Below, piece after piece: positions 34,831 through 43,830 of a stretch of 64,000 nt of DNA. Both the position numbers and the translations under genes were made by a program. This stretch comes from an uncultured Thomasclavelia sp. (GTDB taxonomy: Bacteria; Bacillota_I; Bacilli_A; Erysipelotrichales; Coprobacillaceae): the NCBI RefSeq assembly GCF_944324745.1, contig NZ_CALUXO010000018.1:28939-92938 (forward strand), in the 5' to 3' direction. Each line of letters begins with the position of its first letter. Positions within the stretch are counted from its first letter, which is position 1. The notes under the pieces are model-generated. The model was not told where the DNA came from. It saw only the letters and a program-made list of their open reading frames with translations, and searched no databases.

Positions 34831-36120
34831 ATGGATTGGAAATTAAGCGCTAGAAATAGAAGCTTAGATAATCAGCTAACTTATAAAGAATTTGATAATA
34901 ATCAATATCTTATTCTTCATTATGATGATATCAAAGATTATTTAGAGAGTATTCGAACTAGTATATATGAAGCCGGTGATGTAAAGTTTGATGGTAATCT
35001 TGATTTGTTGGTCCATGATGGAAGGATCGTGGTAACGTTACAGACAATAAGGCAACTAAATGCTTTTAGCCATTATCTTGATAAAATTATTGATCTGAAT
35101 CAAAAAGTGGTTTTTTATGATGAGATGAAGGATTTGGAATTTGTATATAGTATTATTGGTTATAGCTTGAAGAAAAAATTAAATCATAATTTTGAAATTA
35201 GAACGATTCTTGATAAAGTAACTAATGCTAAAGAACTTTTATTGTATGTTTTTGAAAATACAATCTTAAAAAACAATTTAGAAATTACCACAAGTTTATC
35301 TTTAATTACTGAAAATGATCTTAATAGATTATCAAAAAACATTTTTGATATAACGATCAACCAAACAAGATTACCACTTTATGCAACATCTTTTATTACT
35401 GGAATGCAGGTAAATTATCAACTATCCAATGAAGAAGCAAAATATTTATTAAATTTAATTACTGATCATGAATATATAATTAAATTATATTATCAAGAGG
35501 CTTTAAATGCTTTTAATGAAATTAAATTAATAACTTATCGAAAAATTAAGGATTTATTAGTTGCAACACGAGATGAATTTATTAAAGCTGGTGAGCTAAC
35601 TAATAAAGATTGTTTAAATGATTTAAATTGTTTAGATAACTTAGATGTAATTTGTCCAAGAGCACAAATGATTATTGATCAATTGATCATAGCTTTAGAA
35701 ACTAGAATTAGTGTTTTTAAGGATGAATATTTAATTTATGAAAATAACGGATCAGATTCAAGATTTGTTAATTATGTTTTTAATGAATATAATCAAAGAA
35801 TCAAAAACAAACATCTAATTAATCAATTGATCAGTGAAACTAAAAGACCAAAATTATTAATTAAAGAAGTTTTTAATCACTGTTTTATCAATGATAAATG
35901 TTTAGATTTTAAAATAGCACCAGCTAAAGTTAGTGTCTTAAATAGGATGATAATTGAGTTATCTTTTAAAGTAATCATGGATGATTATTCTAAAAAAGAG
36001 TTTATTAAAATCGGAAAAACCAGATATGGGTTGAGTAAAAAATATTCTTTATATATTTATTATCTGATTAATTTTTTTATTGATGATGTCAAAGAGAAAA
36101 TTGCTATATTATTAAAATAA
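34831..36120 (+). CDS. Unrecognised 429-residue protein
   Basis: Begins MDWKLSARNRSLDNQLTYKE. It is soluble, Asn/Leu/Lys-rich, and mostly predicted helical after residue 100, without signal peptide, membrane segment, Cys cluster or nucleotide-binding motif that I can see. ATG 34831 follows GGGGGTGAT; a TTTACA...TATAAT promoter with 18-bp spacing lies at 34768-34797. It stands alone between two terminators in the gerE-gerM interval. A role in the spore programme would be guessing. Confidence 0.6.
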   Translation: MDWKLSARNRSLDNQLTYKEFDNNQYLILHYDDIKDYLESIRTSIYEAGDVKFDGNLDLLVHDGRIVVTLQTIRQLNAFSHYLDKIIDLNQKVVFYDEMKDLEFVYSIIGYSLKKKLNHNFEIRTILDKVTNAKELLLYVFENTILKNNLEITTSLSLITENDLNRLSKNIFDITINQTRLPLYATSFITGMQVNYQLSNEEAKYLLNLITDHEYIIKLYYQEALNAFNEIKLITYRKIKDLLVATRDEFIKAGELTNKDCLNDLNCLDNLDVICPRAQMIIDQLIIALETRISVFKDEYLIYENNGSDSRFVNYVFNEYNQRIKNKHLINQLISETKRPKLLIKEVFNHCFINDKCLDFKIAPAKVSVLNRMIIELSFKVIMDDYSKKEFIKIGKTRYGLSKKYSLYIYYLINFFIDDVKEKIAILLK

Positions 36121-36151
36121 GATTATAATCTCTCAAAGAACTTAGTAACTA

Positions 36152-36181
36152 AAAATCATCCAATTTTGGATGATTTTTTTA
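36152..36181 (+). terminator. Intrinsic terminator
   Basis: AAATCATCC and GGATGATTT flank a short A/T loop, followed by Ts. Confidence 0.85.
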
Positions 36182-36254
36182 AGAAACTTTCATTTTATTT
36201 TTGATAATCAATGAAAAGATTATACTAAATAAAAATATCTATGATCATTAGTAG

Positions 36255-36575
36255 TTATTGTTTTATCGAAATTCTATATTCTTTTGGGGTGATGTTAGTT
36301 AATTTTTTAAATCGTTTACAAAAATAGCTGGTACTGGAAAAACCACATTCAAAAGCGTGGTCTAGCCTGATCGTTTCTAAATAATTAATAGGGCTGATAT
36401 TTACATAAGCGTTAAATTTTCTAAAACATTCTCTTTTGGAAATATTGGCACTTTTGGCAATGTCCGCTACAGTAATTTTAGATTTAAAATTATCTTTAAT
36501 AAATCGAATAATCATTATAATGGTTTCATCTTGATATTTTGGAAAATAATTAGTTAAATATTTATCGTTAATTGA
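36255..36575 (-). pseudogene. AraC-family regulator remnant
   Basis: The frame holds the C-terminal AraC DNA-binding domain: VADIAKSANISKRECFRKF (first helix-turn-helix) and FECGFSSTSYFCKRFKKLTN (second). Between them the text jumps from IRLDHA directly to FECGF, so about 15-20 residues of linker helix are deleted. The whole N-terminal ligand domain is also missing, although the frame stays open a further 20 codons upstream of the first ATG. A non-functional fragment is likely. Confidence 0.75.
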
Positions 36576-36781
36576 AAAAAATTAATAGAATTGTAGATAG
36601 GTCGTTTCTGATGAATATTTCCGATTCAGTAATATCATCTTTTGATAATTCAAAGATATGGGTTCATAATTTAGGAAAAGGAAGAGTATGTTGTGTAACC
36701 CCAGGACATTACACCGAAAATATCATCTTTAAACCGTATCTAAAGCTTTTAAAAAATGCAGTTGATTGGTGTGTTAAATAA
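36572..36781 (+). pseudogene. ThuA-like protein, C-terminal fragment
   Basis: The 69-codon frame ends WVHNLGKGRVCCVTPGHYTEN and LKLLKNAVDWCVK, matching the last part of ThuA (trehalose-utilisation type) domains, which normally exceed 200 residues. The front three-quarters is absent and no RBS precedes it. It lies head-to-head with the AraC fragment, suggesting that a sugar-utilisation locus once stood here and was mostly deleted. Confidence 0.65.
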
Positions 36782-36825
36782 TAGTTAAAAGATCAACTGA
36801 AAATAAGTTATTTTTAATCTTATAA

Positions 36826-36854
36826 AAATCATCTATCATCTAGATGATTTTTTT
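36826..36854 (+). terminator. Intrinsic terminator (of the former ThuA gene)
   Basis: AAATCATCTA (36826-36835) pairs with TAGATGATTT (36841-36850), plus Ts. Confidence 0.7.
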
Positions 36855-36868
36855 GGTATATAATAAAG

Positions 36869-36897
36869 AAAAAAACTTCAAGCTATTAGCTTGAAGT
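36869..36897 (-). terminator. Terminator of the tRNA-Arg(TCT) transcript
   Basis: ACTTCAAGCT (36875-36884) pairs with AGCTTGAAGT (36888-36897); on the minus strand a T-run follows. Confidence 0.85.
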
Positions 36898-36910
36898 CAT
36901 TATTTTCAAA

Positions 36911-36987
36911 TGGCGTCCACGAAGGGATTCGAACCCCTGACCGCACGCTTAGAAGGCGTGTGCTCTATCCAGCTGAGCTACGTAGAC
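36911..36987 (-). tRNA. tRNA-Arg (anticodon TCT)
   Basis: A complete cloverleaf on the minus strand: acceptor GTCTACG/CGTGGAC, D-arm GCTC/GAGC, anticodon stem CACGC/GCGTG around CTTCTAA (anticodon TCT, codon AGA), T-arm AGGGG/CCCTT around TTCGAAT, discriminator G, encoded CCA. It has its own promoter and terminator. Confidence 0.96.
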
Positions 36988-37008
36988 CTTTCTCTCGACT
37001 GCTTCTAT

Positions 37009-37037
37009 ATAATAGCATATATAAAAGAAAAGTGCAA
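37009..37037 (-). promoter_or_regulatory. Promoter of tRNA-Arg(TCT)
   Basis: On the minus strand TTGCAC (37037-37032), 17-bp spacer, TATTAT (37014-37009), about 21 nt before the tRNA 5' end. Confidence 0.75.
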
Positions 37038-37043
37038 GAGTTT

Positions 37044-37511
37044 TTAAGAAAATAATTGTTTAAATTCGATTTCTAGTTTTCCATCATCTACAGTAATAAC
37101 ACAATACATTTTATCACTACCTTTTCTAGGTAAGGTAGTTGAGCCAGGATTGATTAGATAAAATCCTTCTACTTGTTCGAATTGTGGTACATGAGTATGA
37201 CCTGATAGTAAAACATCGCAATAATGTTTTTTTAAATCATTGATCATAGACTCATTGCGATTATAATAGCCATAACGATGCCCGTGAGTAACTAAGAATC
37301 TTAAGCCTTCAGCTTCAAAAATCGTTTCTTCATCATAAGGATAAAACCAATCGTTATTTCCGCGGACATTGATCCAACCTTCTAAATCCTCTGGTGCTGC
37401 TTCACTATCACCACAGTGTACATAAAAATCACCATCAGGTTCTAAATTTCTAATTTCATTAATTATTTTATTATATCCGTGACTGTCAGACATCACTACT
37501 ATTTTTTTCAT
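37044..37511 (-). CDS. ysnB: YsnB/YfcE-type metallophosphoesterase
   Basis: About 155 residues of the small calcineurin-like phosphoesterase family (MJ0936/YfcE). All metal ligands are visible: VMSDSHG, YVHCGDSE, NVRGNNDW, LVTHGHRYG and LLSGHTHVPQ. Hydrolyses a phosphodiester, probably nucleotide-derived; natural substrate unknown. Of three in-frame starts within nine bases, ATG 37511 has the best distance from AGGTG. The placement next to gerM copies the Bacillus gerM-rph-ysnA-ysnB order without rph and ysnA. It has its own TATAAT box about 25 nt upstream. Confidence 0.88.
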   Translation of the reverse strand: MKKIVVMSDSHGYNKIINEIRNLEPDGDFYVHCGDSEAAPEDLEGWINVRGNNDWFYPYDEETIFEAEGLRFLVTHGHRYGYYNRNESMINDLKKHYCDVLLSGHTHVPQFEQVEGFYLINPGSTTLPRKGSDKMYCVITVDDGKLEIEFKQLFS

Positions 37512-37567
37512 TTTCATCACCTAAGATATATTATACACAAAGGTAAGCGTAAATTGAAAGAATATTC

Positions 37568-38482
37568 TTAGATTTTGATGCGATTTTCAACAATACCATT
37601 AACATCTTCGACCGGTTGAATTTCCTGATCATCTACGTAGATAGTGACACTTTGAACATTTTCTAGATGACTGGCAGATTTGATGATTTGATTATATAAA
37701 GTATTATCAATCGATTCGTTATCATTTAAAACCGTTGGAGCTAAGTAAATTGATAAAACTCCGTCTTGTAAATTACAGCCATCAGTTAAAATTAAATTGG
37801 TATCAGTTTCAATTTCACCTAACATCAAAGCTACTTTAGTATCAAGATCATAGTTTTCAGTTTCAACTCGTTTAGTTACAGGAATATAATATTCTTTATT
37901 ATTGATAGTTCGCGGATTATAGACAACTACAGGTGCTGTTTTATATAGATAATTAGTTTCGCTGTCAAAATTATTAATTCCTAGATTATTAGTAATACAG
38001 CTGGTAGGAATGGTACTATTAGGTAAGGTGTCGATATCATTACCATCAATTTTTAAATTAACTTTTTCAATTCCATCATTACAAAAAACATATGAAAACA
38101 TCTCTAAGATATCTAAAGCTTCTTGATTATTGTTTACATACAAGTTATCACTTAAATCAAAAGTTAAAGAATTTTCATTAAAAGAAATAGCATTAACTTG
38201 TAGATTAGAATCTAAAATTGGATATAATCCTAAGTATTCGTAATCAGTAGACTTCATTACTTCAATCATATTACGATATTTACTGTCATCTTCCATATCA
38301 GTTGCAAAATCGATAGAAACAGGAACTAGAATATCCTGATTATCTTTGAATACTACTGTTTGATAATTAGTAGTAGTTGAAATTGTATCAGATTTAGGAG
38401 CTTTATTATTTGATAAATTAACATAAACTATCCCAGCTAGAATTCCAAAACAAATGACAAGTAAAAATAGCTTTTTTTTCAT
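37568..38482 (-). CDS. gerM: GerM-like protein (two GerMN domains)
   Basis: 304 residues with an N-terminal membrane anchor (LFLLVICFGILAGIVYV, about 5-21) lacking a lipobox Cys, unlike the Bacillus GerM lipoprotein. Two tandem GerMN domains follow: VSIDFATDMEDDSKYRNMIE to the VNLKIDG end near residue 155, and YIPVTKRVE to SVTIYVDDQEIQPV near 290. In Bacillus GerM is needed for engulfment and germination. ATG 38482 follows GAGGTGAC. A sigma-E-like promoter stands upstream. Function is inferred from domain order and synteny. Confidence 0.82.
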   Translation of the reverse strand: MKKKLFLLVICFGILAGIVYVNLSNNKAPKSDTISTTTNYQTVVFKDNQDILVPVSIDFATDMEDDSKYRNMIEVMKSTDYEYLGLYPILDSNLQVNAISFNENSLTFDLSDNLYVNNNQEALDILEMFSYVFCNDGIEKVNLKIDGNDIDTLPNSTIPTSCITNNLGINNFDSETNYLYKTAPVVVYNPRTINNKEYYIPVTKRVETENYDLDTKVALMLGEIETDTNLILTDGCNLQDGVLSIYLAPTVLNDNESIDNTLYNQIIKSASHLENVQSVTIYVDDQEIQPVEDVNGIVENRIKI

Positions 38483-38501
38483 TGTTGTCACCTCATTAAT
38501 A

Positions 38502-38529
38502 ATAATATGAAACATAATTGGTAAAATAC
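38502..38529 (-). promoter_or_regulatory. Candidate sigma-E-type promoter of the gerM-like gene
   Basis: On the minus strand GTATTTT (38529-38523), 13-bp spacer, CATATTAT (38509-38502), close to the mother-cell sigma-E pattern (-35 xATATT, -10 CATAxxxT). gerM is sigma-E dependent in Bacillus. Confidence 0.4.
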
Positions 38530-38581
38530 CTGTTAACTGGGGTTTTTATCAAATCTATGGTATCATATTATTGGTGATGTT

Positions 38582-39472
38582 ATGTTTAAACAGTATATTT
38601 ATTATTTTTTATCCGTAGTTGAAGAAGGAAGTTTTTCAGCAGCTGCTAAAAAACATTATTTGTCACAATCTGCTATATCGCAGCAAATTACTAAATTAGA
38701 AAGTGAGCTGGGATTCAAATTATTTGATCGACAAAATTATGTACCTAAATTAACTGAAGAAGGAAAAAGCTATTATAGTTTATGTAAACAAATGAATGAT
38801 TTTTATCAAAAAGAATATCAGAAAATTAGTGAATTGGCCCGTTGTCACCAAGATGAAATTGTTATTGGAATTACCAATTCTTTTGAAAAGACTTTTATTC
38901 CAAAAATTATCAATGATTTTAAGCAAAAATATCCAGTATCTTTTAATGTCAAAGTGGTTACTTTACAAGAATGTAGTAAGCAGTTACAAGAAAATAAATT
39001 AGATATTGGCTTTGGCTTAGTTAATGATTTTAAATTTATGGATAATTTAGTTTATTATAGTATCTTTACATCTCATGTTTGTGTGGTTACATCGATTAAT
39101 CATCCTTTAAGTAAAAAACAGGCAGTTTCGATTGAAGATTTAAAAGATGAATCAATTGTAGTGTTGTCTAAAAAGGTGGGAAGGCATTATTATCAAGACT
39201 TTATGAAAGCTTTTGAATTAGATGGTATCTTTCCTAATGTTGTTAAAGAAGTTGATAATCAAAATGATCTTATTTTGGCAATTCAACTAGAAGAAGGAAT
39301 TGGTCTGTCAGCTTTGGAAGTTATTGATCAAACTGATCAGGTAAAAGCGATTCCGTTAAAAAATACCCATCATCATGCTGAATATGCTGTAGGTTATAAT
39401 CAAGGTAATCCTAAAAAGGCGGTATCACTTTTTGTCAGTGAAATTGTAAAATATTTTGAAGATTTTAAATAA
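38582..39472 (+). CDS. LysR-family transcriptional regulator
   Basis: 296 residues. N-terminal winged helix-turn-helix (FLSVVEEGSFSAAAKKHYLS, then SQSAISQQITKLESELGFKLF, as extents about 8-50) and a periplasmic-binding-type effector domain (about 90-296). Divergent from gerM and followed, 158 nt later and in the same direction, by two NmrA-like reductase genes that it may control; LysR regulators usually sit divergent from targets, so this is weak inference. Confidence 0.88.
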   Translation: MFKQYIYYFLSVVEEGSFSAAAKKHYLSQSAISQQITKLESELGFKLFDRQNYVPKLTEEGKSYYSLCKQMNDFYQKEYQKISELARCHQDEIVIGITNSFEKTFIPKIINDFKQKYPVSFNVKVVTLQECSKQLQENKLDIGFGLVNDFKFMDNLVYYSIFTSHVCVVTSINHPLSKKQAVSIEDLKDESIVVLSKKVGRHYYQDFMKAFELDGIFPNVVKEVDNQNDLILAIQLEEGIGLSALEVIDQTDQVKAIPLKNTHHHAEYAVGYNQGNPKKAVSLFVSEIVKYFEDFK

Positions 39473-39534
39473 TCAGGTATCAATTAAATTTATAATGCCA
39501 GAATTTTATGAAAGATAGATATTTAAAAGATATG

Positions 39535-39564
39535 GACTATAAGTAAAACTTATAGTCTTTATAA
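39535..39564 (+). terminator. Intrinsic terminator after the LysR gene
   Basis: GACTATAAGT and ACTTATAGTC flank AAA, followed by a T-rich tail. Confidence 0.85.
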
Positions 39565-39630
39565 TTTTTTGGTTACTATTTTTATTCGATGAAAGTGCTA
39601 TCATTTTAAACAGAAGAGGAGGAATAAAAA

Positions 39631-40572
39631 ATGTCAAAGTTTATTGTAACTGGTGTTGACGGTAATTTTGGTAATTATGTGGCAACACATATTGAAAAAT
39701 TAACTGCCAAAGAAAATTTGATTTTTACTTGTCCCTTTGAAGAAGGAACGAAAGAATGGAAAGAAAAAGGATATGATTGCCGGGTAGCTAATTTTAATCA
39801 TCGCGAAGGTTTAGAAAAAGCTTTTGTAGGTGGAGATGCAATTTTAATTATTTCTTCACCATTTGTTGGAGTCAAAAGACGTAATGCTCATAAAAATGCA
39901 GTCGATGCGGCTATTGCAGCTGGAGTGAAGAAAATTGTCTATACTTCATTAGTTAATGCTCAAGATGAAGAAAATCCTAGTATTGAAAAAATAGATCATG
40001 CTTATACTGAAAACTATATTGCTAATTTAGATGTTGATTTTGTTTTCTTGCGTAATAGTCAATATGCTGAAGCGATGATCACAAGTTATTTTGCTGCTCA
40101 AGAAACTGGTAATATGATGACTAGCTGTCAAGGTGATGGGCATATGTCATATATTTCTCGTCGTGATTGTGCTAAAGCAGCGATGTATGCCTTAGTTAGA
40201 GAAGATTTGCATTATGCTACTTTGAATATCAATGGTCCGGAATCATTAACATTACAAGAATTTGTAACTGCTGGAAATCAGGCTACTAAATTAAATATTG
40301 GTATTAATAATGTATCCGAAGAAGAAACTTATGCCGCTTTTGATGCTATTGGGGTACCAAGAAATACTGATGGTCATTTTGAAGAAGATTCAGTCGCTCC
40401 ATATTCATCTGATGGAATGGTTACTTTTGCTCGGGCAATTAGATTAGAAAAGATGGCCACTCATACTAATGTCTTTGAATGGTTGACAGGTGATAAACCT
40501 CGAACAGTTTCTTATATGTTTGAACATGCTGATGAATATCAGGTAGGTCAAAGAAATAGTACAGATTCTTAA
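39631..40572 (+). CDS. NmrA-like NAD(P)-binding oxidoreductase, copy 1
   Basis: 313 residues, an atypical short-chain dehydrogenase of the NmrA/quinone oxidoreductase 2 type. The Rossmann start KFIVTGVDGNFGNYV carries the GxxGxxG variant; AILIISSPFVGVKRRNAHKN and KKIVYTSLVNA are family blocks. It lacks the catalytic YxxxK of classical SDRs. AGGAGGAA precedes the ATG. The next gene is a clear paralog 15 nt away. Substrate unknown; quinones or azo compounds are reported for relatives. Confidence 0.82.
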   Translation: MSKFIVTGVDGNFGNYVATHIEKLTAKENLIFTCPFEEGTKEWKEKGYDCRVANFNHREGLEKAFVGGDAILIISSPFVGVKRRNAHKNAVDAAIAAGVKKIVYTSLVNAQDEENPSIEKIDHAYTENYIANLDVDFVFLRNSQYAEAMITSYFAAQETGNMMTSCQGDGHMSYISRRDCAKAAMYALVREDLHYATLNINGPESLTLQEFVTAGNQATKLNIGINNVSEEETYAAFDAIGVPRNTDGHFEEDSVAPYSSDGMVTFARAIRLEKMATHTNVFEWLTGDKPRTVSYMFEHADEYQVGQRNSTDS

Positions 40573-40587
40573 AGGTGGTAGTAAATA

Positions 40588-41526
40588 ATGCGTAAAATAG
40601 TAGTAAATGGTGTTGATGGAAATTTTGGTAGTTTAGTAGCTGATTATATCTTAAAGTTAGTTGCTAAAGAGGAGCTAGTTTTTACGGCACCATCATTAGA
40701 TAAATTACAAAAATATCAAGAGATGGGTATTAAAGTTGCTAAAGCAAATTTTAATGATCCTGAAAATTTAATATCTGTTTTTGATCATGCTGATAAAGTA
40801 TTGTTGATTTCAATGCCATTTGTTGGTCAAAAAAGAAGAATTGCTCATAAAAATGTTGTTGATGCCTGTGAAAAAGCTAATGTAAAACAAATAGTTTATA
40901 CATCAGTTTTATCAGCAGCCCATCCTTTTAATCCCAGCATTGAAAATGTCGACCATTCTTATACCGAAGCCATTATTCAAAATTCATCATTAGATTATAT
41001 TATTTTAAGAAATTCATTGTTTGTCGAGGCTTTTACTAGTGATTATATGCGGGCGGTAGAAGCTGGTGAAACAACTATTTCTAAAAATATGGGTGATGGT
41101 CGTGTATGGTTTATTTCTCGAAAAGACTGTGCCTATGGTGCGGCTTGTGCTTTAAACAATCAATTATTACATCGGGCTATTTTAAATCTTAATGGGTTAG
41201 AACCATTATCTTATGATGATTTTCTAGCTATTGGTAATCGAGTAACTAATCATAATATTACATATACAAAATTAACAGATGAACAATTATATGCTTACTT
41301 CGATTCAATTGGAGTTCCTCGAGATACCGATGGTGATTTTTCTAAAAGTCCAATTCAAGCAACTTCAGAAGGAATGGTTACTTTTGGAACTACAGTAACC
41401 CAAGGCTATTTAGATGTACCGGTTAATGATTTTAGTTCTTTAACAGGGCGTTTACCACTTTCGATTGAATATGTTTTTGAACATGTTGAAGATTATTTAT
41501 TAGGCGATCGACATCCAAGCGAATAA
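40588..41526 (+). CDS. NmrA-like NAD(P)-binding oxidoreductase, copy 2
   Basis: 312 residues. Co-linear with the preceding gene product throughout (KIVVNGVDGNFGSLVADYI, ISMPFVGQKRRIAHKN, FDSIGVPRDTDGDFS against FDAIGVPRNTDGHFE), so the two arose by tandem duplication and have since diverged strongly. The cofactor loop is intact. AAGGTGG stands before the ATG. A terminator follows, closing a two-gene operon. Confidence 0.82.
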   Translation: MRKIVVNGVDGNFGSLVADYILKLVAKEELVFTAPSLDKLQKYQEMGIKVAKANFNDPENLISVFDHADKVLLISMPFVGQKRRIAHKNVVDACEKANVKQIVYTSVLSAAHPFNPSIENVDHSYTEAIIQNSSLDYIILRNSLFVEAFTSDYMRAVEAGETTISKNMGDGRVWFISRKDCAYGAACALNNQLLHRAILNLNGLEPLSYDDFLAIGNRVTNHNITYTKLTDEQLYAYFDSIGVPRDTDGDFSKSPIQATSEGMVTFGTTVTQGYLDVPVNDFSSLTGRLPLSIEYVFEHVEDYLLGDRHPSE

Positions 41527-41532
41527 TGATAA

Positions 41533-41565
41533 AAATGACTGCTAAAATCTAGTAGTCATTTTTAA
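41533..41565 (+). terminator. Intrinsic terminator of the reductase pair
   Basis: AATGACTGCT pairs with AGTAGTCATT (one G-T pair), then Ts. A competing 11-bp pairing of CTAAAATCTAG with CTAGATTTTAG about 40 nt downstream is also possible. Confidence 0.7.
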
Positions 41566-41666
41566 TTTAGCGCTACAAAAGCTAGATTTTAGATGCTGAT
41601 GATATTTATAATATTATATAATAATGTCATAAAAACATTATTAAAGTTAATTGGAGAGGATTTAAG

Positions 41667-42107
41667 ATGGAAATAGAAATTAAAGAAATCACAGAAGCTG
41701 ATTTTAGTGGTATTTTTGGATTAGTTAATTATGAACTAGGATATCACGATTTAAATTATCATCAATTTATACAGCGTTTAAAACTGATGATTAGTAGCGA
41801 TAATTATCAAACTTTAGTGGCTAAAGATGATAATAAGGTAGTAGGATTTATTAGTTTGTTAATTTTTTGTACTTTAGAATACGATGGCTTGGTTTTAAAA
41901 GTAAATGGACTAGCAGTATTAGAAAATTATCAGGGAACAGGAATTGGAACCAGGTTATTAGAAGCTGGTGAAAAATACGCGAGAGATCATCAATGTGTCT
42001 TGATTAATCTAAATAGTGGTCTTCAGCGGATAAAGGCCCATCAGTTTTACTTAAATAGAGGTTATTTAAAAAAAGGTTATAGTTTTGCTAAAAAGATTGA
42101 CTGTTAA
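41667..42107 (+). CDS. GNAT family N-acetyltransferase
   Basis: 146 residues. IKEITEADFSGIFGLVNYEL at the start, then the acetyl-CoA signature VNGLAVLENYQGTGIGTRLL (Q-x-x-G-x-G/A motif, about 92-111) and the end HQFYLNRGYLKKG, as in small GNAT enzymes acting on amines or antibiotics. No substrate can be given. GGAGAGG precedes the ATG, and the stop lies in the loop of the terminator. Confidence 0.85.
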   Translation: MEIEIKEITEADFSGIFGLVNYELGYHDLNYHQFIQRLKLMISSDNYQTLVAKDDNKVVGFISLLIFCTLEYDGLVLKVNGLAVLENYQGTGIGTRLLEAGEKYARDHQCVLINLNSGLQRIKAHQFYLNRGYLKKGYSFAKKIDC

Positions 42108-42126
42108 GATGACAGTCACTTTTTTT
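42098..42126 (+). terminator. Intrinsic terminator
   Basis: TGACTGT (42098-42104) pairs with ACAGTCA (42112-42118), then a T-run. Confidence 0.8.
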
Positions 42127-42154
42127 ATGTTATACTGTTTTTAGAGGTGGCATT

Positions 42155-42826
42155 ATGAATAAGACAATTTTAGTAGTAGAAGATGATGTGATGATCTTAC
42201 AGTCGCTAAGTGAAGCATTGCAGTTAAAACAATATCAGGTTTATACTAGTGAATCACTGGAACAAGCTAAAAAAGTATTACAAAACTATAAAATAGATTT
42301 AATTATTTTAGATATTCAGTTACCTGATGGTCGGGGAATTGATTTTTGTGTTGAATTTAGAAAAAGTAGCCGCATACCGATTATTTTTTTAACTGCCTTT
42401 AGCGATGAGCGGGCAATTATTGAAGGATTAGATGCTGGTGGTGATGATTATGTTTGCAAACCATTTAGTATTAATGAATTATATGCCAGAATTAATTCGG
42501 TCTTAAGAAGAACTACTGATCAAGAGATATTAGTTAGTGGTGATTTGAAAGTTGATCTGGCTAATTATAAAGTTTATAAAAATAATCAGGAGATTATTTT
42601 AACAGCAATTGGCTATCAAATTTTATTTTTATTAATTAATGCTCATGGTCGAGTAATTACCAGAAATCAATTATTAGAGTTGATTGAATCAAAAACAGGT
42701 AATTTTATTGAAGATAATACTTTATCAGTTCATATTAAAAGATTAAGAGAAAAACTGGGAGTTTATCAGGGAAAAGCTTATATTGAAACAATCAGGGGGA
42801 TTGGATATCGATGGATAAAAGGTTGA
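42155..42826 (+). CDS. OmpR-family response regulator
   Basis: 223 residues. Receiver domain 1-118 with the acidic pocket VVEDD, phospho-Asp in LIILDIQLPDG (about residue 51), FLTAFSD and the Lys in DYVCKPFS. C-terminal winged helix (about 125-223) with LTAIGYQILFLLINAHG and HIKRLREKLG. Its end overlaps the kinase gene by 16 nt. It is the presumed regulator of the FtsX-type ABC module encoded about 700 bp downstream. Confidence 0.92.
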   Translation: MNKTILVVEDDVMILQSLSEALQLKQYQVYTSESLEQAKKVLQNYKIDLIILDIQLPDGRGIDFCVEFRKSSRIPIIFLTAFSDERAIIEGLDAGGDDYVCKPFSINELYARINSVLRRTTDQEILVSGDLKVDLANYKVYKNNQEIILTAIGYQILFLLINAHGRVITRNQLLELIESKTGNFIEDNTLSVHIKRLREKLGVYQGKAYIETIRGIGYRWIKG

Positions 42827-43830
42827 TGAAGACCAATAATAATCAAATGAGTATACTAGGAAGATTTTTGGTCTTAACAAATTTAATCGCTGGAATTAGC
42901 TATTGTACGCTCAAAGATAGCAGGGTGGTGATTTTATTAATATTATTAGTTTCCAGCGTTGGGGTGTTTTTGATAGTTAAAAGGATGTTTGAGCGATTTA
43001 ATCAACAGCTTGATTACTTGATTAACTGTAGTGAAATGATTATTGAAAATAATCATCAGCATCTAGATATTATTGATGGTGAAGGAAAGATTGGTATCTT
43101 GTCGCATAAACTTTATATTTTAAATGAGCGTTTTGCTAATCTGATTGAAAAGATCAATCAGGAAAAATTAAAATTAAAGGATTATATTGAAGATATTTCC
43201 CATCAAATTAAAACCCCAATTACTTCAATGCGAATAAATGAAGAATTATTATTAAATCAGCCACTAGATCAACAACAATATGACAAAATCAATAATATTC
43301 ATATTCAAACTTTAAAAATTAATCATTTAATTGCAGCATTATTACGACTTGCCAAAGTAGAATCTAATAGTATTGACTATGATTTTCAAGAGTATTATCT
43401 ATATGAAATTATTGATAATGTTGAAAACATCTTGACACCATTACTATTAAAAAATAATACGCGGTTAAATTTTTCAAATAATTCATTAAAAATTAAGTGT
43501 GATTTTATCTGGTTTAGTGAAGCTTTAGAAAACATTATTAAAAACTGTATTGAAATCAATCCTGATGATGTTATTGATATCGATAGTAAAGAAGATAATT
43601 TTCAAGTTAAGATATTGATTCATGATCATGGACCAGGATTTGAAACTAAAGATCTAAATCATCTTTTTGAACGTTTTTATACTACGAAAAATAGTCAGGG
43701 ATTTGGGATTGGTTTAGCACTGGCCAAAGAAATTATTAAAGGACATTATGGTACAATTGAAGCTAAAAATGATCAGGGAGCTTTATTTATTATTACGATT
43801 CCTAAAATTATGGTTAAAAAGAAATGTTAA
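42811..43830 (+). CDS. Sensor histidine kinase, intramembrane-sensing type
   Basis: 339 residues. Two N-terminal membrane helices (about 15-35 and 38-56) are joined by only a few residues (KDSR), so there is no extracellular sensor, as in BceS-like kinases that take their signal from an ABC transporter. H-box DISHQIKTPITSMR (about residue 130), N-box ALENIIKNCIE, G boxes DHGPGF and GFGIGLALAKEI. Cotranscribed with the response regulator. Confidence 0.9.
   Translation: MDKRLMKTNNNQMSILGRFLVLTNLIAGISYCTLKDSRVVILLILLVSSVGVFLIVKRMFERFNQQLDYLINCSEMIIENNHQHLDIIDGEGKIGILSHKLYILNERFANLIEKINQEKLKLKDYIEDISHQIKTPITSMRINEELLLNQPLDQQQYDKINNIHIQTLKINHLIAALLRLAKVESNSIDYDFQEYYLYEIIDNVENILTPLLLKNNTRLNFSNNSLKIKCDFIWFSEALENIIKNCIEINPDDVIDIDSKEDNFQVKILIHDHGPGFETKDLNHLFERFYTTKNSQGFGIGLALAKEIIKGHYGTIEAKNDQGALFIITIPKIMVKKKC

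Noticed and set aside
36911..36987. tRNA-Arg(TCT) as an integration site
   Set aside because: No integrase, att repeat or cargo genes are next to it; the relics beside it are AraC and ThuA.
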